The position numbers were made by a program, and so were the translations under genes. This document shows, in pieces, positions 23,455-31,085 of a stretch of 39,334 nt of DNA. Below the pieces are notes generated by a model. The model saw only the letters and a program-made list of their open reading frames with translations, searched no databases and was not told where the DNA came from. This DNA is from Acidobacteriota bacterium. GTDB taxonomy: Bacteria; Acidobacteriota; Terriglobia; Terriglobales; Acidobacteriaceae. Position 1 is the stretch's first letter, and every line of letters starts with the position of its first letter. The stretch is from positions 1 to 39,334 of the forward strand of contig JAJZDM010000025.1 of assembly GCA_021806005.1 (NCBI GenBank), given 5' to 3'.

Positions 23455-24756
23455 GTGATTGTGCGAAGCCATCTCGTTTCTATCTTCTGTGCCACCGGAG
23501 CATTGGTGGCGGTTCTTATGCCGCGCCAGGCAGCCGCTGTTCCACAGTATGCCCGCAGGTTTGGCATTACCTGTTACGCCTGCCACACCATTCCGCCTGT
23601 GTTGAACGAACAGGGCTACATGTTTCAGAAGCTTGGACATCATCTACCGCCTGCCCTGGAAGTATCCAGACCCGTCGAGCGGATTATCGATCTTGTCCGG
23701 AAGGAACGCGAATGGACGATAGCCAATAACGCGTCGTTCGCGGTATCAGATTTCAGCTATCAAGCGCAGAAGAACACGCAGCAGGGACAAGGGTCGACCT
23801 CCACATCTGCCATCGAGGTAGGCGCGTGGAACGCGTACTTTGGCGGATGGCTTCCAGATACAAACTTCTTCTACTACTCGGAGTTTGACATTGTCACAAA
23901 CGGCGTGACGAGTCCGAACATGCCAAACGCGCATATTGGGTACGTAGGCGGCACGGCCAGGAACAGCTGGTACGGCATTGTGGGGCGCGAGCATCTTGAG
24001 GTGTCGGAAGGAACTCGTGCTTCAGAGGTGTACAGCCTTCTACCGAACTCTCCTCTGATCTTTGAGAATCAGGGCCCCACGAATTTTATCCTCGATCAGT
24101 CTCCGGTCGGCGCCGCGGTTGGGTATACCTGGGCCTCGTCGATGTACAAGCGCATTGCGAGCGTCAACATGAAGGTGACCGACGGCGACAACGCGGATGG
24201 AAGTGAAATTCTCGGAACTTCGAGCAAGAACGGCAAAGACATCTGGGCCGATGCCGACTTCTGGTATGCGCCGGAGAGTGGCGTGAGCGTTATCACTTAT
24301 CAGGGAAAGAAGAGTCAGATTCAGAACCTGGGACTCGCCAATCAGTTCACCTACAACGCCCGCATACGGCGCGAAGGCGCATTCGCCAACTACATGATCG
24401 GGCGCGACAAGGTGGACCTGTTGGGCGGATACCTGCATGGAGACGACGACTGGCAGGATCCGACAACCCAGGCACCGGGGACGTATCTGACCAACGGCGG
24501 ATTTGGTGAAGCGGATTACTACATCTGGCGGGGGTTGGCGCTGGCGTCCCGGTATGACCGTCTGAGGCAGGATGTGACTGGAGGGCTGCATCCGACCACC
24601 CTTGAGCAGTGGCAGGTAGGCGCAGAAAAGGCGTTTACCCCAATGGGCAACGTCGTGGGACGTATTGCAGGGGGGAACTCCCACGGCGTGGACCCGGTAG
24701 CCCTGACCGGCAGCGCCAGTCGGACCATTGAGGCGGATATTCAATTCAATTTCTAG
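23455..24756 (+). CDS. Fused monoheme cytochrome / outer-membrane barrel (Cyc2-like layout)
   Basis: 433 residues. A signal peptide (ending near RQAAA) is followed at once by one heme c site, TCYACH (Cys40, Cys43, His44), within VPQYARRFGITCYACHTIPP and VLNEQGYMFQKLGHH. The rest, about 360 residues, has alternating beta strands and ends in ADIQFNF with C-terminal Phe, as outer-membrane barrels do. The order N-terminal heme, then barrel, and the pattern CxxCH...P.LN..G..F...G match fused cytochrome-porins such as Cyc2, which move electrons across the outer membrane during iron oxidation. GTG 23455 follows AAGGAG by six bases. A diheme cytochrome gene follows 21 bp later. Electron donor and direction are unknown; sequence similarity to true Cyc2 beyond the layout has not been measured. 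Confidence 0.75.
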   Translation: MIVRSHLVSIFCATGALVAVLMPRQAAAVPQYARRFGITCYACHTIPPVLNEQGYMFQKLGHHLPPALEVSRPVERIIDLVRKEREWTIANNASFAVSDFSYQAQKNTQQGQGSTSTSAIEVGAWNAYFGGWLPDTNFFYYSEFDIVTNGVTSPNMPNAHIGYVGGTARNSWYGIVGREHLEVSEGTRASEVYSLLPNSPLIFENQGPTNFILDQSPVGAAVGYTWASSMYKRIASVNMKVTDGDNADGSEILGTSSKNGKDIWADADFWYAPESGVSVITYQGKKSQIQNLGLANQFTYNARIRREGAFANYMIGRDKVDLLGGYLHGDDDWQDPTTQAPGTYLTNGGFGEADYYIWRGLALASRYDRLRQDVTGGLHPTTLEQWQVGAEKAFTPMGNVVGRIAGGNSHGVDPVALTGSASRTIEADIQFNF

Positions 24757-24777
24757 CGGAACCAACGAGGAGTAAGC

Positions 24778-25389
24778 ATGATGAACCAGAATGTTCTATG
24801 GCGTGTTCTTTTGACAGCTTCCTTGAGCGCGCTTTTGGCAGGAGCTACTTCAGCCGTCGCCCAGGTTGGGACCCACGAAGACAATGTGAAACTTGATGTC
24901 GGGTCTTACCCGGTCGACATTCAACACGGCTACAAGTTGTTTGCGAGCAAATGCTCAGAATGCCACAGCCTGACCCCCAGCCTGAAACAATCACGTTCAG
25001 CTGAAGGATGGGCACAGGAGGTCCGTCGGATGCAGGCGATGGCGAGTTCTCACATCAACGACAGGGAAGCCCACCTGATCACCAATTTCCTTGTCTACGT
25101 GGATGTTCATAGGAGTGCTGCCGCGGGCGATACGGCAAGCGGCGGAGCCGGAGGTTCTCCTGAGCAGGCAGGAAAACAGACGTTCGATTCGTATGGCTGC
25201 TCGTCCTGTCATTCTGTGGGCGGCGCCGGCAATACAAGTGCCCCACTGGACGGAATCGGAAGCAAGGAGACGGCCGATGCGTTGAAGAAGCTGATCACCT
25301 CGCCGCCCTCCGAGAGTTCAATGCCCGCAATGGATGTGCCGGCCAAGGACCTGAATAACTTGGTTGCCTACCTGCTCTCGCTGAAGTGA
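24778..25389 (+). CDS. Periplasmic diheme cytochrome c
   Basis: 203 residues with a signal peptide (LLTASLSALLAGATSAVAQV). Two heme c sites lie about 80 residues apart: KCSECH (Cys59, Cys62, His63) and GCSSCH (Cys141, Cys144, His145). The second half is a class I cytochrome c fold with a candidate axial Met in SSMPAMDVP and the closing helix DLNNLVAYLLSLK; the first half has lost much of the fold. A Gly/Ser-rich linker joins them. GAGGAG precedes ATG 24778. It lies 21 bp after the cytochrome-porin and is probably its periplasmic electron partner. No terminal oxidase or quinone oxidoreductase partner is in the window. Confidence 0.88.
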   Translation: MMNQNVLWRVLLTASLSALLAGATSAVAQVGTHEDNVKLDVGSYPVDIQHGYKLFASKCSECHSLTPSLKQSRSAEGWAQEVRRMQAMASSHINDREAHLITNFLVYVDVHRSAAAGDTASGGAGGSPEQAGKQTFDSYGCSSCHSVGGAGNTSAPLDGIGSKETADALKKLITSPPSESSMPAMDVPAKDLNNLVAYLLSLK

Positions 25390-25619
25390 GAGCAGGGAAT
25401 GGGAGTGAATGAGCGTTGCTTTATTGGGCGCGCCCCTAATGCATAGGATGCAGAGCCGCGGGGTTGAATGATGACGCTTCAAGGCGGCGCTCGGAGGTTC
25501 AGCGGACGAACTGCAGGTTCGACGTTCGATCGTTGCACTCCCCGGATTGTTGCTTCTGGCCCACCCCCCCCGCGGTGAGCCAGGAGCAATTCATATCCCT
25601 GGCAAGCCCGGTCCATCAG

Positions 25620-25925
25620 GATGTAGCATTTGGCTCCTCGCAAGTTGGGGCCACGCGGCGCCTTGCACGTTGCGGGGGAGTACAGCGCTGAGCGCTGCCG
25701 GTTCTACTTCGAGTAGAGCTCGTCCCAGGATCAGCGCCCACCCCGGGCACTCGTCCGGTACGATCCGTTCCGCGCCCTTCCATCCAGGTTGCTTCAGCCC
25801 GTTCAGGATACTGGTACATCTCACCGCGCCTTCCTTGACGCCCTCGGCCACCGTCAGGATCTCCCGCTAGCCGCTTGGAAAGCGGCCAAGGGCCAGCGGG
25901 ACGGCGACGTTCTTCATCGATCCAA
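25620..25925 (-). pseudogene. IS256-family transposase relic
   Basis: On the minus strand MKNVAVPLALGRFPSG, then a stop, then REILTVAEGVKEGAVRCTSI and LNGLKQPGWKGAERIVPDEC match the IS256/mutator catalytic region (YREVLGVAEG.KED...W..FLR.LK.RGL.GV.L...D.C.GL). A shifted frame continues with DELYSK and NRQRSALYS, resembling E.Y....WQRC.VHFYRNV. Stops and frameshift show it is dead. Its ends were not found. Confidence 0.6.
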
Positions 25926-26633
25926 ACCACCGGCCGGAAGCCTCCGCCTGACGCCCTCCACCTCTTCTGCTCTCTTCACGGCGGGTTCTATCGCTCGCTC
26001 GTAGGGGTATGGCATTTTCGGTGTTGATGGGTTCCTCTACACCTGCACCGAAACTGCCTTAGCGCTCCCGCTGGTTGTACCGACCTGCCGAGTCCCAGAC
26101 AAATTCCGAGATGCCAAAGAGATCGTACGTATCTCGCCCTCCTGGCTGACGGAGTTGTTCCTGATTCTGGCGTGGAACCTCGCGGCCATATCTTGCCAAC
26201 AGGTTCCGGATCGTCGCCTGGTTTCCGCCAAGCCGCTGGAGAGCTTCAGCGGCGAATTCGCGGCCAAGGCGTTCGAATGGCATCCCGGGCACGAACCCGA
26301 ACCAGACGCCAAGGCCTCAGGAGGGCACAGGCATCACGGAGGACCGGCCAGGTGAAGGCTTTCGCTCCATGGCGGCATCGACCCATGGACGGTCATCGCT
26401 TCTGTCAGGCTGCGGAGTGTGGGGTGGATGTCGGTTTCTCCTGCAATCACGATGTCGAAGGCAGCGGCGAGCCGGTGGCGCGGACTCGTATCCTCAAGGA
26501 ATCTCCGTCCGGCAGTTGCCATGTTTCGAATCCAATTGTTATTATTCCTTAGCTTTAGTTTCCATGTCGCATGTTTCATCCGAAATTCGATTGGCTTTGC
26601 AGGACCGAGTTTTACCCAAAGAGGATCCCGATT
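25926..26633. other. Stretch without a recognised gene before the SIS gene
   Basis: About 700 bases. A minus-strand frame near 26059-26312 reads FERLGREFAAEALQRLGGNQ and NLLARYGREVPRQNQEQLRQ, which looks protein-like, but I cannot place it and its start is unclear. The plus-strand frames have no ribosome site. It may belong to the same decayed mobile region as the IS256 relic. Confidence 0.35.
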
Positions 26634-27815
26634 GTGACATCTCTGCAGAGTTTTGTGGCATTGCCGGAAGAAGAGCAGACGGCCCGTGGCCTGTTGTTTA
26701 CTCCGAAGGAGATTGCGCAGCAACCGGCCACCTGGAAGACGACACTGAAGATCTTCGAGGAGAATCAGCAGCGGATCAGCGATTTTCTGGATCGGGTTGG
26801 AGTTCGCGCGACTCTGGAGCAACGGCCGATGGTGATGCTGATCGGAGCGGGAACCTCTGACTATATTGGTCACGCCCTGGAGCTTCTGCTGCGCCGCAGA
26901 TGGGGTTGTGAGGTGCTGACGGTCGCAAGCACCAAACTGCTGCCCAATCTCACGGACTATGTGGTTCCGGGAAGAAGATACCTTTGGATCTCCTTCTCCC
27001 GGTCTGGCGACTCTCCGGAAGGGGTTGCGGTGCTGGAGCAGGCGCTTGAGCAGTGCCCGGAGGTGGCGCACCTGATTGTGACGTGCAACGCGCAGGCGCG
27101 GATGTCAGAGATCTGCAGAGGATCAGAACGTGCCTGCGTGGTGGTGCTGGATGACGCGGTGAACGATCGCAGCCTGGCCATGACGAGTTCGTTTACGAAC
27201 ATGGTGTTGATGGGGCAATGCCTGGCCAACGTCTGGTCGCTGGCGGAGTACGCGGAGGTGGTGGAACTGCTGGTGGGCGCGGGGCAGCGCATGTTGCAGC
27301 ATGCAGCCGAGCACGCGGAGCGTATCGCCGCCAAGGGGTTTACGCGAGTGTGTTTCGTCGGAGGGGGAGCGCTGGCGAGCGTGGCGAAGGAGTCCTCGCT
27401 GAAGGTTCTTGAGATGACCGCCGGCCAGGTGCAGACGATGTCGGAGACGGTGCTGGGGCTGCGCCATGGGCCGATGGCGGCGCTGGATACGCAAACGCTC
27501 TTTGTCTGTTTTGCATCGGGAGATGAGCGGCGCGCCAGGTACGATCGCGATCTGCTGGGTGAGATCGGCCGCAAGAAGATTGCAGCCGAGACGGTTGCGC
27601 TGGGGACGGAGGCGACGCGGTTGGAGATCGCTCCCTACTGCGACTCGTATCTCTCGATTGATGCCGCAATCGACGATGCATATCGCCCGGTAGTGGACGT
27701 GATCTTCGGGCAGATGCTTGGCTTGTACTTTTCCGTGGCGCATCACCTGAAGCCGGATTCGCCCAGTCCGGGCGGTGTGATCCATCGCGTTGTGCAGAAG
27801 TTCGGAATCTATTAG
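26634..27815 (+). CDS. agaS: SIS-domain sugar isomerase (AgaS-like)
   Basis: 393 residues with two SIS (sugar isomerase) domains. The first has MVMLIGAGTSDYIGHALELL and LWISFSRSGDSPEGVAVLEQ, the second VCFVGGGALASVAKESSLKV and then TMSETVLGLRHGPMAALDTQ. This matches AgaS, a deaminase/isomerase acting on amino-sugar phosphates in N-acetylgalactosamine or galactosamine use; the length is as expected. GTG 26634 is preferred: AAAGAGG lies about nine bases before it, and the upstream frame to ATG 26571 has no ribosome site. No other aga genes are nearby; the next gene is a metal-dependent hydrolase. The exact substrate is not decided by sequence. Confidence 0.82.
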   Translation: MTSLQSFVALPEEEQTARGLLFTPKEIAQQPATWKTTLKIFEENQQRISDFLDRVGVRATLEQRPMVMLIGAGTSDYIGHALELLLRRRWGCEVLTVASTKLLPNLTDYVVPGRRYLWISFSRSGDSPEGVAVLEQALEQCPEVAHLIVTCNAQARMSEICRGSERACVVVLDDAVNDRSLAMTSSFTNMVLMGQCLANVWSLAEYAEVVELLVGAGQRMLQHAAEHAERIAAKGFTRVCFVGGGALASVAKESSLKVLEMTAGQVQTMSETVLGLRHGPMAALDTQTLFVCFASGDERRARYDRDLLGEIGRKKIAAETVALGTEATRLEIAPYCDSYLSIDAAIDDAYRPVVDVIFGQMLGLYFSVAHHLKPDSPSPGGVIHRVVQKFGIY

Positions 27816-28168
27816 CCATGCGGAGCGCTCTTCGGTGGCATTTTGCGAAGAGAAAGCCGGGGCTGGCTGCGGGGATCTACGCTAAGTGCTCGGCGCATCC
27901 TTGGGTGCTGCAGGCGGCAGAAGATGGATCACTTCTATTGGTAAAGGCGACCAGCAACCCGGTGAACCAGTTTGGCGGCAACACAGGCATACGGCCAGGG
28001 GATTCTCGCGGACTGGTGCAGACGCATGCCCGCTGATTTGCGCATCTGCCAGGGCAGGAGCGATTGCGAAGTCTGCCAGGGAAGGCGCGGCGTTCCAACG
28101 GGACGATTTCGAGGGATTCGCATCTCCAATTGTTCTGAGTGGATTGTCTGCGAAAGATAATATAACGA

Positions 28169-28187
28169 TGTATTAAAAAATAGTACA
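28169..28187. promoter_or_regulatory. AT-rich dyad, candidate operator/promoter
   Basis: TGTATTAAAAAATAGTACA is a dyad with 6 of 7 arm matches (TGTATTA / TAGTACA) around five A. It lies in an AT-rich patch (TAATATAACGATG precedes it), unlike the GC-rich surroundings, about 112 bases before the amidohydrolase start. It may bind a GntR/BlaI-type repressor. The rest of 27816-28298 holds no gene. Confidence 0.4.
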
Positions 28188-28298
28188 CAGTTTCGTTTTA
28201 TGATGGCTTTCAGATGAAGATGGAGGACGCGCAGCTTCATAATGGGAAGCGATTCCGGCAGCGCCGGGATGCCGGATGGGGATGCAAGGAGGCGAAAG

Positions 28299-29366
28299 AT
28301 GCCGGAACAAGATGCACAGGATAAGTTCATTGCGATGGTCTCAGCGAAGGCGAACGTTACCTTGCCGCTGAGCGAGTTTGATCCGCAGTGCATGTTGCGG
28401 CTGGAGCCACACGAGATACTGCGCCCCAGGTTTCCGGCGATCGATTATCACAATCACCTGGACGCCCAGGAACCGAAGCGAGTGCTTGAGGTCATGGATG
28501 CCTGCGGCATTGAGCACGTGGTGAACATCACCATGAAGGTTGGGGATGAGGCGCTGGCGATGATGAAGCGATACAGGGACGTGGACGCCTCGCGGTTCTC
28601 AACCATCGGCTGGATGGATTGGACCGGAGTGGATGGCGACTTCGATGCGTTCCTTGCGGCCAGCCTGGAACGGCTGGATCGACTGGTGGAACAGGGCGCG
28701 GCAGGGTTCAAGATCTGGAAGGACCTGGGGCTCTCCGTACGTGACGCAAGCGGGCAACTGCTGCGCGTGGATGATGAGAGGCTGGCGCCGGTGTTTGAAA
28801 GAGCCGCGGAGCTTGATATCCCCGTGATGGTGCATATTGGCGACCCTGAGGCGTTCTTTCTGCCGATCGATGGGAACAACGAGCGTTACGAAGAACTTGC
28901 GGCGCATCCTGACTGGAGTTTCCATGGCAGCCAGTACGGCAAGAGCGATCTGCTGGAGCAGCGGGATCGCGTCTTTCGGCGGCATCCCAACACGACCTTT
29001 GTTGCGGCGCATATCGCTGAGAACAGCGAGGATCTGCAGCGCGTATCCGCGATGCTGGAGGCGTGCCCGAATGTTTTGGTGGATATCAGTGCACGCGCGT
29101 CTGAGTTGGGGCGGCAGCCCTACAGCGCGCGAAGGTTCTTCCTGCGTTTTGCGGAGAGGATTCTCTTCGGAAGCGATCTTGTGCCGGAGGTCGAGATGTA
29201 TCGGCTCTATTATCGCTTTCTGGAGACAGACGATGAGTACTTTGATTATCCGACGCATGCATCCGGGCAGGGCCGCTGGAAGATTTATGGCCTGAACCTT
29301 CCGGAGGATGTACTGCGCAAGGTGTACCGCGAGAATGCCCTTCGACTCTTGCCTGGCCTGAGGTGA
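28299..29366 (+). CDS. Metal-dependent amidohydrolase (amidohydrolase-2-like)
   Basis: 355 residues. The TIM-barrel metal-site order is visible: AIDYHNHLD (HxH), then AAGFKIWKDLGL with a Lys, VMVHIGDPEAFF, FVAAHIAENSEDL and ERILFGSDLVPE with the closing Asp. This is the pattern of the amidohydrolase-2 family of decarboxylases and hydrolases. Substrate is unknown. AAGGAGG lies six bases before ATG 28299, so the longer frame from 28242 is rejected. It is downstream of agaS in the same orientation but separated by about 480 bp with its own AT-rich control region, so co-transcription is uncertain. Confidence 0.8.
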   Translation: MPEQDAQDKFIAMVSAKANVTLPLSEFDPQCMLRLEPHEILRPRFPAIDYHNHLDAQEPKRVLEVMDACGIEHVVNITMKVGDEALAMMKRYRDVDASRFSTIGWMDWTGVDGDFDAFLAASLERLDRLVEQGAAGFKIWKDLGLSVRDASGQLLRVDDERLAPVFERAAELDIPVMVHIGDPEAFFLPIDGNNERYEELAAHPDWSFHGSQYGKSDLLEQRDRVFRRHPNTTFVAAHIAENSEDLQRVSAMLEACPNVLVDISARASELGRQPYSARRFFLRFAERILFGSDLVPEVEMYRLYYRFLETDDEYFDYPTHASGQGRWKIYGLNLPEDVLRKVYRENALRLLPGLR

Positions 29367-29441
29367 AGGGAGGCGAAGACGGATGTGGAACGCTCCGGAG
29401 ACGCTAGCCGGGGAGGCGGATGAACCTGCGCCTGATGCCGG

Positions 29442-29606
29442 GTCTTCGGGGTGGGGCGGCCGGGTGCACCAAAGGTGCGGTGCTTCTTTGCCCAATCGCA
29501 GCCTATCCCCTATGCGGCGGGCCGCATCCTGCGCTATTGTTCTTCGGAAGAGGGTTTGAGACGCTGGATGGCCCTGGCTTTGCCGCAGAGCGATCGCGTG
29601 GAGTGA
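29442..29606 (+). pseudogene. Relic of a GT2 glycosyltransferase C-terminus
   Basis: The frame ending at TGA 29604-29606 reads VFGVGRPGAPKVRCFFAQSQ and PIPYAAGRILRYCSSEEGLR. It aligns with the last 40 residues of the GT2 protein at 2856-3833 (GVGLLGELQVRHFFTQSQ, TPYAVDRIVRYRSSEERL), with about two-thirds identity over the final 28 residues. Nothing of the catalytic domain remains upstream. It overlaps the region just before the quinone oxidoreductase start. Confidence 0.7.
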
Positions 29607-29611
29607 GAACG

Positions 29612-30577
29612 ATGAAAGCCATACAGATCAGCAAGACCGGCGGGCCGGAGGTGATGGAACTGGTCGATCTGCCCGTGCCCAGACCGGCAGCGGGACAGGT
29701 CCTGGTGAAGATTGAAGCCTCCGGCGTGAACTTTATCGACACCTATCTGCGTGAGGGACGGTATCCGGCGGAGCTGCCGTTTATTCCCGGGCAGGAGGCT
29801 GCCGGAACAGTGGTGGAGACGGGCGCAGGCGTAAGCGGGTTTGCGGTGGGCGATCGCGTGGCGTGGAATGGATCTCGCGGAACCTACGCCGAGTTCGCCT
29901 GTGCCCCAGCGGCGGCGCTATTGAAGATTCCTGCCGGAATGAGCAGCGTGCAGGCGGCCGCCTGCCTGTTGCAGGGGCTGACGGCGCACTATCTGGCCCA
30001 CGATACGCACGCGATTCAGGCCGGAGAGACGGTGCTGATCCATGCCGGCGCCGGTGGTGTGGGGCTGCTGTTGACGCAGATGGCCAGACGGCGGGGAGGA
30101 CGGGTGCTGACGACAGTCTCTTCGCAACAGAAGGCGGAACTGTCCCGCGCCGCCGGGGCCGACAAGGTGATTTTGTACACCGTGGAGAGCTTCGTGGAGG
30201 AGGTCAGGCGGCAGACGGATGGAGATGGCCTGCCGGTGGTCTATGACTCGGTGGGGAAGACGACCTTTGAGGATTCGCTGCGGTGTTTGCGACCGCGCGG
30301 GTTGCTGGTGCTGTTTGGAGCGTCGAGTGGGGCTGTCCCGGCGCTGGATCCGATCCGGCTGATGGCGGGGTCACTCTACCTGACCCGGCCGACGCTGAAG
30401 GACTACGTCCGCACCCGCGATGAACTGGAGCGGCGGGCCGAGGATGTCTTTGGCTGGATGGCCGGCGGCGAGCTGAAGGTGCGGGTAGGGGCGACGTACC
30501 GGCTGGCAGAGGCGGCGCAGGCGCATATCGATCTTGCTGCACGGAGGACCTCGGGGAAGGTGCTGCTGATGATGTAG
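29612..30577 (+). CDS. qor: NADPH:quinone oxidoreductase (zinc-independent MDR family)
   Basis: 321 residues of the medium-chain dehydrogenase/reductase superfamily. The N-terminal GroES-like part holds EASGVNFIDTYLREGRYP and FIPGQEAAGTVVETGAGVSG. The Rossmann part has the nucleotide motif LIHAGAGGVGLLLTQMA and a typical VVYDSVGKTTFEDSLRCLRP. The cysteine and histidine ligands of zinc alcohol dehydrogenases are absent, which places it with QorA-type quinone reductases acting on quinones or enones with NADPH. ATG 29612 is chosen; the frame is open from 29420 but that part is the GT2 relic read in another frame. The ribosome site is weak. Confidence 0.88.
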   Translation: MKAIQISKTGGPEVMELVDLPVPRPAAGQVLVKIEASGVNFIDTYLREGRYPAELPFIPGQEAAGTVVETGAGVSGFAVGDRVAWNGSRGTYAEFACAPAAALLKIPAGMSSVQAAACLLQGLTAHYLAHDTHAIQAGETVLIHAGAGGVGLLLTQMARRRGGRVLTTVSSQQKAELSRAAGADKVILYTVESFVEEVRRQTDGDGLPVVYDSVGKTTFEDSLRCLRPRGLLVLFGASSGAVPALDPIRLMAGSLYLTRPTLKDYVRTRDELERRAEDVFGWMAGGELKVRVGATYRLAEAAQAHIDLAARRTSGKVLLMM

Positions 30578-30794
30578 AGCCGGGGCGGCGGGTGATCGAC
30601 GTTGCCCAGAGCCTCCCCTGCGTGATGGCTTACACTGGAGAGAAGCCAGGTTATCTGCCATCGTCTCCGAATCCCGGCCGGGATCGTCGTCCCCTGTGGG
30701 GTGCGCCGATTGCGCGGTTGCGGCCCAGGGGCAGCGCGGCCCTGGCTTTGTTCGAGCAACTCGCCTGATGTCTGTGCATTGCTGGCGTCCACAG
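30578..30794. other. Stretch before the cobalamin riboswitch
   Basis: About 215 bases without a recognised gene. A promoter for the riboswitch transcript must lie here or just above; no clear -35/-10 pair was picked out by eye. Confidence 0.35.
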
Positions 30795-30985
30795 CAGTGC
30801 GTTAACCTTAGTTCTGCTAGCGCAAAGGAATGTTCGGGAAGCGCGGTGAGACTCCGCCACTGCCCCGCAACTGTGATGCGCGCGCCTCGGCCCTACCGCT
30901 CGCCCTTGAGCAGCGCCTGGACCAGGTGAGGCCAGCCCAGAGCCGCCCACGGATCGTCCAAAGGACATCGGGAAGGGCGTATCTC
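30795..30985 (+). ncRNA. Cobalamin riboswitch
   Basis: The conserved adenosylcobalamin-sensing core is visible: GCGCAAAGGAATG, then GGGAAGCGCGGTGAGACTCC, GCCACTGCCCCGCAACTGTG (the B12 box region), and further along AGGCCAGCCCAGAGCCGCC and a closing CATCGGGAAGG. The order and spacing match the class. It lies about 100 bases before a TonB-dependent receptor gene, so high B12 should lower receptor synthesis. The exact ends are approximate. Confidence 0.85.
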
Positions 30986-31085
30986 TTGAAGTGAAGAGCT
31001 GACCTTGAAATCGCGCCAGTCAGGAGACCGGTTCCTCTGTGGTTGTGCCTACCACGCCTCCGTAGGGGGGGCGGAGGAGATGAGT

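Noticed and set aside
25430-25450. GGGCGCGCCC after the diheme cytochrome gene considered as a terminator.
   Set aside because: It is a simple palindrome without a loop or T-tract.
28040-28085. Repeated TCTGCCAGGG considered as part of a repeat array or CRISPR.
   Set aside because: Only two copies, short, and no regular spacing.
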